A stretch of 64,000 nucleotides of DNA from Streptomyces sp. SN-593 (GCF_016756395.1 NZ_AP018365.1:6203001-6267000); one strand, 5' to 3'. Shown: positions 25,638 to 35,200, counted from the first letter of the stretch. The notes: a model not told the origin generated them from the sequence alone. Translations and numbers: made by a program.

Positions 25638-28600
25638 GTGCAGGGACGTTTCAAGAGGGACAGCGGCGCCGCGGGTGACCCGGAGCAGCAGCCCGGGGGG
25701 ACCGGCAACGGCTCCCAGGCCGCGGCCGACTCCGGAACCGCCGCGCCGGGTACCACTGCGGCCCCCGGCCGGATGAGCATGCCCAGCGGCTTGGAAGCCG
25801 GCAAGATCACCGGTCTCGACGGCAAGCCCGGCCCCCGAATAGCCATGCGCAACTGGCGCATCAGCACCAGGCTCATCTCCCTGCTCGCCCTCCCCGTGGT
25901 CACCGCCTCCGCCCTCGGCGGCCTGCGCATCAACAGCTCGCTGGACAACATCCACCAGCTCGAGCACATGAAGACCCTGACCGACATCACCGAGCAGGCC
26001 ACCAACCTCGCCGCCGCCCTCCAGGAGGAGCGCGACAGCTCGGCGGGCCCGCTGTCGGCCAACCAGAAGAACAACGACGCGGTCGCCGCCTCCCGGCAGG
26101 CCACGGACCGCGACCTCAAGCTCTACGAGCAGGCGACCGACGACATCTCGGACGACGACCCGGTCTTCAGCGGGGTCCGCGCCACCCTGGTCGCCATCGG
26201 CGGCCAGCTCGCCAACCTCAACGAGATCCGCGGCGAGGCGTACACCTCGCAGTCGGGCATCGCGCAGACCGTCTCCGAGTACGACGGCCTGGTCACCTCG
26301 CTGCTGTCGCTCTCCCAGGACATGGCGCAGGCCACCAGCAACTCCGAGATGATCAAGGCGACCCGCGCGCTGTCGGCGTTCTCCTCCGCCAAGGAGTACG
26401 AGTCGATGCAGCGCGCGGTGATCAGCGCCGCGTTCGCCAGCGGCGGCAAGCTCAACGCCGACGAGTACCAGTCGGTGAAGTGGGCGGCCGCGGACGAGAA
26501 CACCGCGATCACCCGCTTCATGAAGGTCTACGGCACCGACGCCGCCTCGCTGCTGCGCCCGATCCAGGGTGACAACGACACCATCGCCGCGCACGACAAC
26601 GAGCGCGAGCGGATCGCCAGTTCGCAGGGCGCGATCACCAAGATCAACAGCTCGTACCTGGACTGGGACGACGCGGCGAAGACCAAGATCGACGCGATGA
26701 ACCAGATCGAGCGCTCGCTGCTCAGCGAGATGCAGCAGAAGTCGCTGCACCTCCAGAGCGAGGCGAAGCGCGAGGCGCTGATCTCCGGCGCGATCATCCT
26801 GCTGGTGCTCGGCGTCGCCGTGGTCGGCGCGTTCGTCGTCGGCCGCTCGATGGTCCGCTCGCTGCGCCGGCTCCAGCAGACCGCCCAGGACGTCGCCCAG
26901 AAGCGGCTGCCCGAACTGGTCAAGCAGCTCTCCGACACCGACCCGCAGGATGTCGACACCTCGGTCGAGTCGATCGGCATCAACAGCCGCGACGAGATCG
27001 GCCAGGTGGCCCGCGCGTTCGACGAGGTCCACAGCGAGGCGGTCCGGCTCGCCGCCGAGCAGGCGCTGCTGCGGGGCAACGTCAACGCGATGTTCACCAA
27101 CCTCTCGCGCCGCAGCCAGGGCCTCATCCAGCGCCAGCTGTCGCTCATCTCCGAACTGGAGTCGCGCGAGGCCGACCCGGACCAGCTCTCGTCGCTGTTC
27201 AAGCTCGACCACCTCGCGACCCGCATGCGCCGCAACGGGGAGAACCTGCTGGTGCTCGCCGGTGAGGAGCCCGGCCGCCGGTGGACCCGCCCGGTCCCGC
27301 TGGTCGACGTGCTGCGCGCCGCCGCGTCCGAGGTGGAGCAGTACGAGCGGATCGAGCTGACCTCGGTGCCCTCGGCCGAGGTCACCGGCCGCATCGTCAA
27401 CGACCTCGTCCACCTGCTCGCCGAGCTGCTGGAGAACGCCACGTCGTTCTCCTCGCCGCAGACCAAGGTGCGCGTCACCGGCCACTCGCTGCCCGACGGC
27501 CGGGTGCTGATCGAGATCCACGACACCGGGATCGGCCTGTCCCCGGAGGACCTGGCCGACATCAACGAGCGGCTGGCCAACCCGCCGACCGTGGACGTCG
27601 CCGTCTCCCGCCGGATGGGCCTGTTCGTGGTCGGCCGGCTGTCCCTGCGGCACGGCATCCGCATCCAGTTGCGCCCGTCGGACTCCGGCGGCACCACCGC
27701 GCTGGTCATGCTGCCGGTCGACGTCACGCAGGGCGGGGCCAACGCGAAGGGCGCCGCCCCCGGCGGGCGTCCCGCGGCCGCGGTCGGCGGCGGTGCCGGC
27801 ACCGGCATCGCGGGCGCGTTCGGCAACGCGGGCCAGGGCGGCAACCGCGCCGGCCAGCGCGGCCAGGTCGGCTCCGGCGCGGCGCGCCCCGCGCTCCCCG
27901 GACGGCAGCCCGGCGGCACCGGCGGGCCGGGGGGACCCGGTGGCCCCGGCGGCAACGCCGGTCCCGGCGCCCCGCAGCCCGCGGGCCAGCGCTGGACCGC
28001 GCAGGACAACCCGCAGCAGGGCTTCGGCGAGGACACCCCGCGCGGCCACGAAGAGGCCGAGGCGCCCGCGTTCGACGCCTTCGACCAGTCGGCCCCCGGC
28101 AACCGCCAGCAGCCGCAGCAGCCTCAGCCGCAGCAGCCCGGTGCCGGCCGCCCGGGCCCGCTGAACGGCCCCGGCGGCTTCCCGGCCCCGCAGCCGCAGA
28201 ACACCGGCCCGTCCGGCTTCCGTTCCGACGTCTTCGGCGGCCGCTCCGGGCCCATGCAGCGGCCCGGCAACGCCGGCGCGACCGGCCCGACCCCGGCGGC
28301 GGCCTCCGGCGGCCCCGGCGACACCAGCCAGTTCCCGGCCGTCCGCGCCGACGGCGGTGCGCCCGGCGCCCAGGGCGGCGGCGCGCAGAACCGCCTGCCC
28401 CAGCGCGGGCCGCGCGGCCCGCAGGGCGGCGCCGGCTGGAACCCCGACGAGCAGCGCGGCGGCCGTCCCGGCGACACGGGTTCGTTCCCTCTGCCGGGTG
28501 GCGCCGGCGACACGGCCCAGTTCCCCGCGGTACGGGACGAGGGCTTCCCGCAGGGCCCGGGTCCGGGTCAGTCGCAGGGTCAGGGTCAGGGTCGTCCCGG

Positions 28601-29939
28601 TGACACGGGGTCCTTCCCGCAGCCCGGTGGCGCGGGTGACACCAGCCAGTTCCCGGCGGTGCGCGCCGACGGGTTCCCGCAGAACCACCCGCAGGGCCCG
28701 GGTCAGGGTCAGTCGCAGGGCCAGGGTCAGGGTCGTCCCGGTGACACGGGGTCCTTTGACACGGGTTCGTTCCCGCAGCCCGGTGGCGCGGGTGACACCA
28801 GCCAGTTCCCGGCGGTGCGCGCCGACGGGTTCCCGCAGAACCACCCGCAGGGCCCGGGTCAGGGTCAGTCGCAGGGCCAGGGTCAGGGTCGTCCCGGTGA
28901 CACGGGTTCCTTCGCGCTGCCGGGCGGCCCCGGCGACACCAGCCAGTTCCCGGCCGTGCGCGCCGACGGCGGCCCCGGGGCGTACCCGGACCAGCAGTCC
29001 GGCCCCGCGCCGGCCGGCGGGCTGCCGCAGCGCGGGCCGCGCGGCCCCCAGGGCACCCCGGGCTGGAGCCCGCAGGGCCAGGGCGGCCAGCCGCAGCAGG
29101 TCCCGGACCCGTACGCCACCGGCGCGCAGCCGATGCCGGGCCTCGGCGACACCGGACCGTACCCGGTCCCGCACCAGCCGCAGCAGCACGACGGGCTGCC
29201 GCCGTACCAGGGCCAGCACGGCGGCGGGCAGCAGCCCGCGCCGCGCCCGGAGCCGCAACTCCCGGGCCCGGCCGAGCCGATGGCGCTGCCGCCGGCTCCG
29301 ACCCGGGGCGACGAGCCGACGCCGATCTTCGCGTCGATCGAGTCCGACTGGTTCCGCACCGGCCAGGCGGAGCGCATGCAGCAGATCCACGTCGAGCAGA
29401 GCGGGCGCGGCCAGCAGGCGCCCCCGCCCCGCCCGGTGGGTCGCACCGCGCCGCCGCAGCGCCCGCGCACCGACCGGCCGGGGCCGAGCCCCGCGGACGG
29501 CCCGCAGCGGCTGTCCGGCGGCCCCCAGCCGGCCGTGCAGGCCGGTGCGGCGGCCCCGGGCCCGATGGCGCAGAGCAGCGCCCAGAACGGCATCCAGGCG
29601 CCTTCCGCGCCGGGCGCCGAGCCGCTGCCGCGCGAGACACCCAACTGGCGCACCTCGCCCAACGACGCGCTGCGTCAGCGGGCCGAGGCCATCCGGGAAC
29701 CCACCGCGGGCGGGGTCACCCCCTCCGGCCTGCCGCGGCGGGTCCCCCGGGCGAACCTCGTCGCCGGCGGAGCGACACCCCAGCAGGCCCCCCAGGGCGG
29801 TCCGCAGGTGTCCCGTTCCCCCGACGACGTGCGCGGACGTCTGACCAACCTCCGCAGGGGCATCCAGCAGGGCCGCCAGGCCGGCGGTACCGGTACCACC
29901 GACGGCCGTGGTTTCGGCATGAACAACCAGGAGCGCTAG
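25638..29939 (+). CDS. cvnA: Conservon 1 sensor kinase-like protein CvnA with long repeat tail
   Basis: 1433 aa. First gene of a conservon, a GPCR-like module of actinomycetes. TM1 (about 77-97), an extracytoplasmic nitrate/nitrite-sensor-like domain (about 100-378), TM2 (about 380-402), HAMP, then a coiled region with a possible H-box (FKLDHLATRMRRNGENLLVL) and a histidine-kinase-type ATPase (about 590-695; HLLAELLENATSFSS, HDTGIGL). The last 700 or so residues are Gly/Pro/Gln-rich disorder with tandem repeats at about 940-1110. A conserved C-terminal block (GGVTPSGLPRRVPRANLV) is shared with the second CvnA. The GTG start has AGAGG upstream. cvnB starts directly after its stop. Confidence 0.92.
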   Translation: MQGRFKRDSGAAGDPEQQPGGTGNGSQAAADSGTAAPGTTAAPGRMSMPSGLEAGKITGLDGKPGPRIAMRNWRISTRLISLLALPVVTASALGGLRINSSLDNIHQLEHMKTLTDITEQATNLAAALQEERDSSAGPLSANQKNNDAVAASRQATDRDLKLYEQATDDISDDDPVFSGVRATLVAIGGQLANLNEIRGEAYTSQSGIAQTVSEYDGLVTSLLSLSQDMAQATSNSEMIKATRALSAFSSAKEYESMQRAVISAAFASGGKLNADEYQSVKWAAADENTAITRFMKVYGTDAASLLRPIQGDNDTIAAHDNERERIASSQGAITKINSSYLDWDDAAKTKIDAMNQIERSLLSEMQQKSLHLQSEAKREALISGAIILLVLGVAVVGAFVVGRSMVRSLRRLQQTAQDVAQKRLPELVKQLSDTDPQDVDTSVESIGINSRDEIGQVARAFDEVHSEAVRLAAEQALLRGNVNAMFTNLSRRSQGLIQRQLSLISELESREADPDQLSSLFKLDHLATRMRRNGENLLVLAGEEPGRRWTRPVPLVDVLRAAASEVEQYERIELTSVPSAEVTGRIVNDLVHLLAELLENATSFSSPQTKVRVTGHSLPDGRVLIEIHDTGIGLSPEDLADINERLANPPTVDVAVSRRMGLFVVGRLSLRHGIRIQLRPSDSGGTTALVMLPVDVTQGGANAKGAAPGGRPAAAVGGGAGTGIAGAFGNAGQGGNRAGQRGQVGSGAARPALPGRQPGGTGGPGGPGGPGGNAGPGAPQPAGQRWTAQDNPQQGFGEDTPRGHEEAEAPAFDAFDQSAPGNRQQPQQPQPQQPGAGRPGPLNGPGGFPAPQPQNTGPSGFRSDVFGGRSGPMQRPGNAGATGPTPAAASGGPGDTSQFPAVRADGGAPGAQGGGAQNRLPQRGPRGPQGGAGWNPDEQRGGRPGDTGSFPLPGGAGDTAQFPAVRDEGFPQGPGPGQSQGQGQGRPGDTGSFPQPGGAGDTSQFPAVRADGFPQNHPQGPGQGQSQGQGQGRPGDTGSFDTGSFPQPGGAGDTSQFPAVRADGFPQNHPQGPGQGQSQGQGQGRPGDTGSFALPGGPGDTSQFPAVRADGGPGAYPDQQSGPAPAGGLPQRGPRGPQGTPGWSPQGQGGQPQQVPDPYATGAQPMPGLGDTGPYPVPHQPQQHDGLPPYQGQHGGGQQPAPRPEPQLPGPAEPMALPPAPTRGDEPTPIFASIESDWFRTGQAERMQQIHVEQSGRGQQAPPPRPVGRTAPPQRPRTDRPGPSPADGPQRLSGGPQPAVQAGAAAPGPMAQSSAQNGIQAPSAPGAEPLPRETPNWRTSPNDALRQRAEAIREPTAGGVTPSGLPRRVPRANLVAGGATPQQAPQGGPQVSRSPDDVRGRLTNLRRGIQQGRQAGGTGTTDGRGFGMNNQER
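28462..28975 (+). repeat. Tandem repeats in the cvnA1 tail
   Basis: Units begin with a GTCGTCCCGG-like decamer at 28462, 28591, 28732 and 28888, giving spacings of 129, 141 and 156 bp. The 156-bp spacing contains an extra 15-bp duplication (DTGSF repeated). Each unit encodes RPGDTGSF...GDTxQFPAVRxxG followed by a Gln-Gly stretch. All lengths are multiples of three, so the frame is kept, and parts of units 2 and 3 are near-identical at DNA level. Confidence 0.9.
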
Positions 29940-30362
29940 TTGAGTGCGATGAGCCAGGCGGCACAGAATCTGAACTGGTTGATCACCAATTTCGTGGACA
30001 ACACCCCTGGGGTGTCCCACACGGTGGTGGTCTCCGCCGATGGCCTGCTGCTCGCGATGTCTGATGGTTTTCCGCGTGATCGTGCGGATCAGTTGGCGGC
30101 GGTGGCCTCGGGGTTGACGTCGTTGACGGCTGGTGCCTCCCGGATCTTCGAGGGGGGGAGTGTGAACCAGACGGTGGTGGAGATGGAGCGGGGCTTCCTG
30201 TTCATCATGTCGGTGTCGGACGGCTCGTCGCTGGCCGTGCTGGCGCATCCCGAGTGCGACATCGGTCTGGTCGGCTACGAGATGGCCCTGCTCGTCGACC
30301 GGGCGGGCGCCGTCCTCACCCCCGACCTCCGCGCCGAACTCCAGGGCAGCCTCCTGAACTGA
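29940..30362 (+). CDS. cvnB: Conservon 1 roadblock/LC7-domain protein CvnB
   Basis: 140 aa. Roadblock/LC7 fold; in conservons it is the likely regulator of the GTPase CvnD (MglB-like). Full-length roadblock domain with SHTVVVSADGLLLAMSDG and FLFIMSVSDGSSLAVLAHP. The TTG start directly follows the cvnA stop and has AGGAG 6 nt upstream, which favours it over the ATG at 29949. Bases 29925-30229 are identical to 35186-35490 in conservon 2, including many GC-poor codons (TTG, GAT, GGT, TCT) unlike the rest of the operon. Confidence 0.94.
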   Translation: MSAMSQAAQNLNWLITNFVDNTPGVSHTVVVSADGLLLAMSDGFPRDRADQLAAVASGLTSLTAGASRIFEGGSVNQTVVEMERGFLFIMSVSDGSSLAVLAHPECDIGLVGYEMALLVDRAGAVLTPDLRAELQGSLLN

Positions 30363-30474
30363 GGACCGCACGCCGCGAGGCGGCCGGCGGGCATCCGTCC
30401 CCGGCCCGCCCGCACACAAGAAGTTCCCGTACTTCCGCACCAGCCGCAGCACTGCCCGGACACGGAGGACCCTC

Positions 30475-30882
30475 ATGACCCCGCCACCCGCCTCGCCGGG
30501 CCCGTACGGCGCGTCCCACCACGCGCCGTACGGGGTGGAAGGCGACCAGCCGCTGGTGCGGCCGTACGCCATGACCGGTGGCCGCACCCGGCCTCGCTAC
30601 CAGCTCGCGATCGAGGCGCTGGTCAGCACCACCGCCGATCCGGCGCAGTACGCGGGGCTGCTTCCCGAGCACCAGCGGATCTGCCACCTGACGCGCGAGA
30701 TCAAGTCGGTGGCCGAGATCTCGGCGTTGCTCGCGATACCGCTCGGTGTGGCCCGGATCCTCGTGGCCGACCTCGCCGAGGCCGGCATGGTGGCCATCCA
30801 CCAGCCGGGCAGCGGCGAAGCGGGTGGCCAGCCAGACGTGACATTGCTTGAGAGGGTGCTCAGTGGACTTCGGAAGCTCTAG
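30475..30882 (+). CDS. cvnC: Conservon 1 DUF742 protein CvnC
   Basis: 135 aa. DUF742 family with a winged-helix-like fold, the invariant third member of conservons and a probable scaffold for CvnD. Conserved blocks: RPYAMTGGRTRPRYQLAIEALV, LPEHQRIC, VKSVAEISALL-type helix and LTLLERVLSGLRKL-type end. The ATG has GGAGG at 30465-30469. It overlaps cvnD by 20 nt. A 112-nt gap separates it from cvnB. Confidence 0.93.
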   Translation: MTPPPASPGPYGASHHAPYGVEGDQPLVRPYAMTGGRTRPRYQLAIEALVSTTADPAQYAGLLPEHQRICHLTREIKSVAEISALLAIPLGVARILVADLAEAGMVAIHQPGSGEAGGQPDVTLLERVLSGLRKL

Positions 30883-31471
30883 GCCGCAACCGCAGCAGAC
30901 GGCGTACGTCGCGCCGCCGGTGCGGTCGACCACCTCCGCCAAGATCGTGGTGGCGGGTGGCTTCGGCGTGGGCAAGACCACGTTCGTCGGTGCGGTGTCG
31001 GAGATCAACCCGCTGCGCACCGAGGCCGTGATGACCTCGGCCTCGGCCGGCATCGACGACCTGAGCCACGTCCAGGACAAGACCACCACCACCGTGGCGA
31101 TGGACTTCGGCCGCATCACGCTGGACGACGACCTGATCCTCTACCTGTTCGGCACGCCCGGGCAGGACCGGTTCTGGTTCATGTGGGACGACCTGGTGCG
31201 CGGCGCGATCGGCGCCGTGGTGCTGGTGGACACCAGGCGGCTGGCGGACTGCTTCCCGGCGGTGGACTACTTCGAGAACAGCGGACTGCCGTTCGTCATC
31301 GCGCTCAACGGCTTCGACGGCCACCAGCCCTACCGGCCGGAGGAGGTCCGCGAGGCACTCCAGATCGGTCCCGAGGCGCCGATCATCACCACCGACGCCC
31401 GGCACCGCGGCGAGGCGAAGAGCGCGCTGATCACGCTGGTCGAGCACGCGCTGCTGGCACGCCTCAAGTAG
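30863..31471 (+). CDS. cvnD: Conservon 1 small GTPase CvnD
   Basis: 202 aa. Ras-like/MglA-like ATP/GTP-binding protein, output of the conservon. The P-loop is GGFGVGKTT, the switch region includes DFGRITLDDDLILYLFGTPGQDRF (FGTPGQ in place of canonical DxxGQ), and the base-recognition region ALNGFDG replaces NKxD. The GTG start lies inside the end of cvnC and is preceded by GAGAGGG. A 17-bp hairpin terminator follows 29 nt after the stop. Confidence 0.94.
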   Translation: MDFGSSRPQPQQTAYVAPPVRSTTSAKIVVAGGFGVGKTTFVGAVSEINPLRTEAVMTSASAGIDDLSHVQDKTTTTVAMDFGRITLDDDLILYLFGTPGQDRFWFMWDDLVRGAIGAVVLVDTRRLADCFPAVDYFENSGLPFVIALNGFDGHQPYRPEEVREALQIGPEAPIITTDARHRGEAKSALITLVEHALLARLK

Positions 31472-31500
31472 CACGCGCCGCCGGCCGCGCGCCGGAGGCG

Positions 31501-31550
31501 GAAGACCGAGGACCCGTTATGTCGCACGACGTGACGGGTCCTCGGTCTTC
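31501..31550 (+). terminator. Terminator of conservon 1
   Basis: A 17-bp perfect stem (31501-31517 with 31534-31550) surrounds a 16-nt loop that itself holds a GTCG/CGAC hairpin. It lies 29 nt past cvnD and separates the two conservons. Confidence 0.85.
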
Positions 31551-31798
31551 ATAACGTTTCGAGAGAGTTTCCGGGAGGTTGCGGACACCGCTCGCGCTCG
31601 ATCAGTGTCACCGCGTGTACGTCTGTCTTATGGTTTGCTCGGCCTTTGGACTTATGCCCCTTTTATCTCTAGCCTTCTCCCGTAGTCCGCCGGACGCGGG
31701 ACGTTTGGCGTGCACCTGCATGGCGTGCTGGAATTCGCAGAACCTGAGCGTAGGAACGGCCGTCGTTGTTGCGTCGTCGCCGAGAGGTTGTTGGTCCA
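31551..31798 (+). promoter_or_regulatory. Control region of conservon 2
   Basis: No gene is seen here. TTGGAC (31646-31651) and TAGCCT (31670-31675) with an 18-nt spacer make a plausible promoter. Bases 31725-31744 repeat the GTGCTGGAATTC-N3-GAACC pattern found upstream of conservon 1. Together with the terminator before it, this indicates that conservon 2 has its own transcription start. Confidence 0.55.
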
Positions 31799-34700
31799 GT
31801 GAGGAATACGAGGCGAGTCGAGGCGGGCCCCGGCGAGGGTCCGCGGGGGAACTTCACTCCGCCGCGGCGCCCCGGGAGCACCCCGGGGCCGGCGGCCGAG
31901 GACCTGCCGGGCCCGGGAAGCCGGTTCGGCATGCGCAACTGGCGCATGGCCACCCGGCTGAACGCCATCCTCCTGATACCGGTGCTCGTCGCCCTCGTGC
32001 TGGGCGGCTTCCGCGTCGACAGCTCCGTCAACACCTGGCGGCAGGCCGACGACGCGGTGCACATAGCCGACCTGGTGCGCGCCGCCGCCACCTACAGCAA
32101 CGCGCTGGAGAACGAGCGCGACACCACCGTGGTCCCGCTGCTGGAGGGCCACCGCGACGCGCAGGCCGTGTCGTCCGCCTACGCCGCCACCGACGCGGCC
32201 GCCCGCGCCTTCGACGACGCCGCCGTCGGCATCCCCGACGGCGCCGACCTCAAGCGCCGGATGGCCAGCTTCCGCAGCGTCGAGCCGCAGCTCCCCTCGC
32301 TCCGCAAGTCCGCCTACACCGGCCAGCTCTCCGGGGTGCAGACCGAGGAGTGGTACGTCAAGATCCAGCACCCGCTCAGCGAGCTGTCCAACGAACTCGG
32401 CTTCGGCACCAGCAACAGCGCCTCCTACGGGCGCACCCTGTACGCCATCTCGCTCGCCAAGGCCGCCGAGTCGCTGACCCGCGCCATCGGCACCCACATC
32501 CTGGTCGAGAAGCACCCCTCCGCCCAGGAGCTCGCCCTCCAGAAGACCGCGCTCGGCTCCTACCAGTACCTGGAGGGCATCGCGCTGGAGGAGTACGACG
32601 GGGGCGGCACCACCGCGGACCAGGCCCGGCTGAAGGCCGCGCAGGACGCCGCGGTGAAGAAGGGCCAGGCCCAGGTCACCGCCGCGCTGAACAAGGCGAA
32701 GACGGACCACACCGCGTACATCGTGCCGCCGGACCTGACCCGGATGGTCACCGACCTGACGGACCCGGCGTACACCGTCGCCCGGCTCCGCGCCGAGGGC
32801 GTCACCCCGCAGTCGTACCTGTCCGCCTCCACGCTCTCCTTCGACGCCTACCGCTCGGTGGAGACCCACCTCGCCGACCAGGCGGCCGCCGACTCCTCGC
32901 ACCTGGCCTCCGACGCCAAGCGCGACGTGTTCATCAACTCCGCGATCGTGCTGGTCGCGCTGATCCTCGCGTTCATCGTGGCCGCGCTGATGGCCCGCTC
33001 GATGTCCCGCAGCATGCAGCGGCTGCGGGCCGCGGCCTTCGACGTCGCCGAGACCCGGCTGCCCGCGGTGGTCGACCAGCTCTCGCGCACCGACCCCGGC
33101 CGGGTCGACACCCAGGTCGCGCCGATCCCGATCCACACCCGGGACGAGATCGGCGAGGTCGCCCGCGCCTTCGACCAGGTGCACCGCGAGGCGGTCCGGC
33201 TCGCCGCCGAGCAGGCGCTGCTGCGGGGCAACGTCAACGCGATCTTCACCAACCTCTCGCAGCGCAACCAGGGCCTCATCCAGCGCCAGCTCAGCCTGAT
33301 CACCGAGCTGGAGAACAACGAGGCGGACCCGGACCAGCTCGAGAACCTCTTCAAGATGGACCACCTCGCCACCCGCATGCGGCGCAACGGCGAGAACCTG
33401 CTGGTGCTCGCCGGCGAGGAGCCGGGCCGCCAGTGGAACCAGCCGGTGCCGCTGGTGGACGTGCTGCGCGCCGCCGCGTCCGAGGTGGAGTCGTACCACC
33501 GGATCGAGCTGGTCGGCATACCCGAGACCGACATCCACGGCAGCGCGGTCAGCGACCTGGTGCACCTGCTCGCCGAACTGCTGGAGAACGCCACCACCTT
33601 CTCCTCGCCGCAGACCAAGGTGCGGGTGACCGCGACCCGGCTGCCGGACGGCCGGATGATGATCGAGATCCACGACAAGGGCATCGGCCTGACCGCCGAG
33701 GACTTCGCGGACATCAACCACAAGCTCGCCGACCCGCCCACCGTCGACGTGGAGATCGCCCGCCGGATGGGCCTGTTCGTGGTCGGCCGGCTCAGCGAGC
33801 GGCACGGCATCCGGGTCCAGTTGCGCCCCTCCGGGGAGCAGGCCGGCACCACCTCGCTGGTGATGCTGCCCGAGGCGATCACCCGCGGCGGCGGGGGCGA
33901 CCCGGTGCCGGACGACACCGACTTCACCGTCTCCCGGATCGTCCCGGAGCACGAGGCCGACCGCTCCGGCGTCCAGCGGCCCGAGGTCTCCGGCCAGCGC
34001 ACCGCGGCCGAACTCGGCTTCGACGACTCCCGCTACGAGCAGGGCGGCGCCGGACCCCGTCCGCTGGACCCGGTCGGCCGCTCGCTGATGCGCGAGGAGC
34101 GCCGCGCCCAGTTGGAGGCCGGTGCCCAGTACCAGGAGGGAGATCCGGCCGAACTTCCTCAGCAGCGAACGGAATCGGCCGACTTCGCGCCGGCCGCCCA
34201 GGACTTCGCCGCCCCCTCCTTCACCGGCCACGACGCCTTCGGCCAGGACCACACCGCGCAGCAGTTCGACGGCGGGCAGTACGCCGGCCAGGGCTTCGAC
34301 ACCGGGCAGCCGACCGCCGGGGACCTCCCCGGCCAGGGCTACCCGCAGGACTACGGCCGGCAGTACGCCCAGGACAACCCCCTGGGATACGGCCCCCACC
34401 TCGACCCCGCCTACCCGCAGCAGGCGTACGACCAGGGCTTCACGTCCGGTTACGCGCAGCAGGACCCGGCCGCGCAGAACGGTTTCGTCGACCAGTCGTA
34501 CGAGACCGGTTCCGGCCAGTCCTACGAGCCCGTCGCCCCCTACGGCGAGCCGTCCGGCTACGGTGCGCCCTACCAGGACGGCGGCCCGCCGGCCGGTTTC
34601 CCGGACGCCGCCGGTTACGGCCCTGCTCAGGAGGGATGGCCGCAGGACGCACCCCAGGTAACGGAATCCGTTCCGCCGCTCCCCGAGGGACCCTCCGAGA

Positions 34701-35200
34701 GCGTAGTCTCGCCTTCGCTGACGGACGCCGGCCTCCCGCGCCGCGAACGGCAGCGCCCCACCCCGTCCGACCAGCAGTCCGATCAGCAGCCCGGCGAGCC
34801 GAACCGAGCGACGGGCCCGAATCCGCAGGCGGCACCGCCCGCGGAGGAACAGCCCGCCCAGGAGTCCACCGATCCCCACGAGCAACCCCAGCCGGACGGC
34901 GCCGACTGGCGGTCGACGAACGACGAGCACTGGCAGCGGGCCGAGGCGGTCCGCGAGCCCAAGGCAGGCGGAGTCACCCCCTCCGGTCTGCCACGGCGGG
35001 TACCCAAGGCCAATCTGGTCCCGGGTGCCGCGGCACAGACCCCGCAGGGCGGCCCACAGGTCTCCCGCGCACCGGAGGATGTACGGGGCAGGTTGAGTAA
35101 TCTGCGACGTGGCGTCCAGCGAGGGCGCACTGCTGGAACTGACACGAACGGACAGGCCGACGACAGCCGATTCGGCGGCCCCCAGAACCAGGAGCGCTAG
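31799..35200 (+). CDS. cvnA: Conservon 2 sensor kinase-like protein CvnA
   Basis: 1133 aa. Same architecture as the first CvnA: TM1 (about 52-71), sensor domain, TM2 (about 376-400), HAMP, linker with FKMDHLATRMRRNGENLLVL, and ATPase (about 587-690; HLLAELLENATTFSS, HDKGIGL). The tail, about 440 residues, is Gln/Tyr/Gly-rich and lacks the tandem repeats of the first copy. It ends with the shared AGGVTPSGLPRRVPKANLV block. The N-terminal juxtamembrane MRNWR and kinase core are close to the first copy while the sensor domains differ, suggesting different inputs. The GTG start at 31799 has GAGAGG upstream. Confidence 0.92.
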   Translation: MRNTRRVEAGPGEGPRGNFTPPRRPGSTPGPAAEDLPGPGSRFGMRNWRMATRLNAILLIPVLVALVLGGFRVDSSVNTWRQADDAVHIADLVRAAATYSNALENERDTTVVPLLEGHRDAQAVSSAYAATDAAARAFDDAAVGIPDGADLKRRMASFRSVEPQLPSLRKSAYTGQLSGVQTEEWYVKIQHPLSELSNELGFGTSNSASYGRTLYAISLAKAAESLTRAIGTHILVEKHPSAQELALQKTALGSYQYLEGIALEEYDGGGTTADQARLKAAQDAAVKKGQAQVTAALNKAKTDHTAYIVPPDLTRMVTDLTDPAYTVARLRAEGVTPQSYLSASTLSFDAYRSVETHLADQAAADSSHLASDAKRDVFINSAIVLVALILAFIVAALMARSMSRSMQRLRAAAFDVAETRLPAVVDQLSRTDPGRVDTQVAPIPIHTRDEIGEVARAFDQVHREAVRLAAEQALLRGNVNAIFTNLSQRNQGLIQRQLSLITELENNEADPDQLENLFKMDHLATRMRRNGENLLVLAGEEPGRQWNQPVPLVDVLRAAASEVESYHRIELVGIPETDIHGSAVSDLVHLLAELLENATTFSSPQTKVRVTATRLPDGRMMIEIHDKGIGLTAEDFADINHKLADPPTVDVEIARRMGLFVVGRLSERHGIRVQLRPSGEQAGTTSLVMLPEAITRGGGGDPVPDDTDFTVSRIVPEHEADRSGVQRPEVSGQRTAAELGFDDSRYEQGGAGPRPLDPVGRSLMREERRAQLEAGAQYQEGDPAELPQQRTESADFAPAAQDFAAPSFTGHDAFGQDHTAQQFDGGQYAGQGFDTGQPTAGDLPGQGYPQDYGRQYAQDNPLGYGPHLDPAYPQQAYDQGFTSGYAQQDPAAQNGFVDQSYETGSGQSYEPVAPYGEPSGYGAPYQDGGPPAGFPDAAGYGPAQEGWPQDAPQVTESVPPLPEGPSESVVSPSLTDAGLPRRERQRPTPSDQQSDQQPGEPNRATGPNPQAAPPAEEQPAQESTDPHEQPQPDGADWRSTNDEHWQRAEAVREPKAGGVTPSGLPRRVPKANLVPGAAAQTPQGGPQVSRAPEDVRGRLSNLRRGVQRGRTAGTDTNGQADDSRFGGPQNQER

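Noticed and set aside
25635..30587. A 1650-codon open frame on the minus strand opposite conservon 1
   Set aside because: It is antisense to well-supported cvnA, cvnB and cvnC and is explained by high third-position GC; composition is low-complexity with no recognisable domain.
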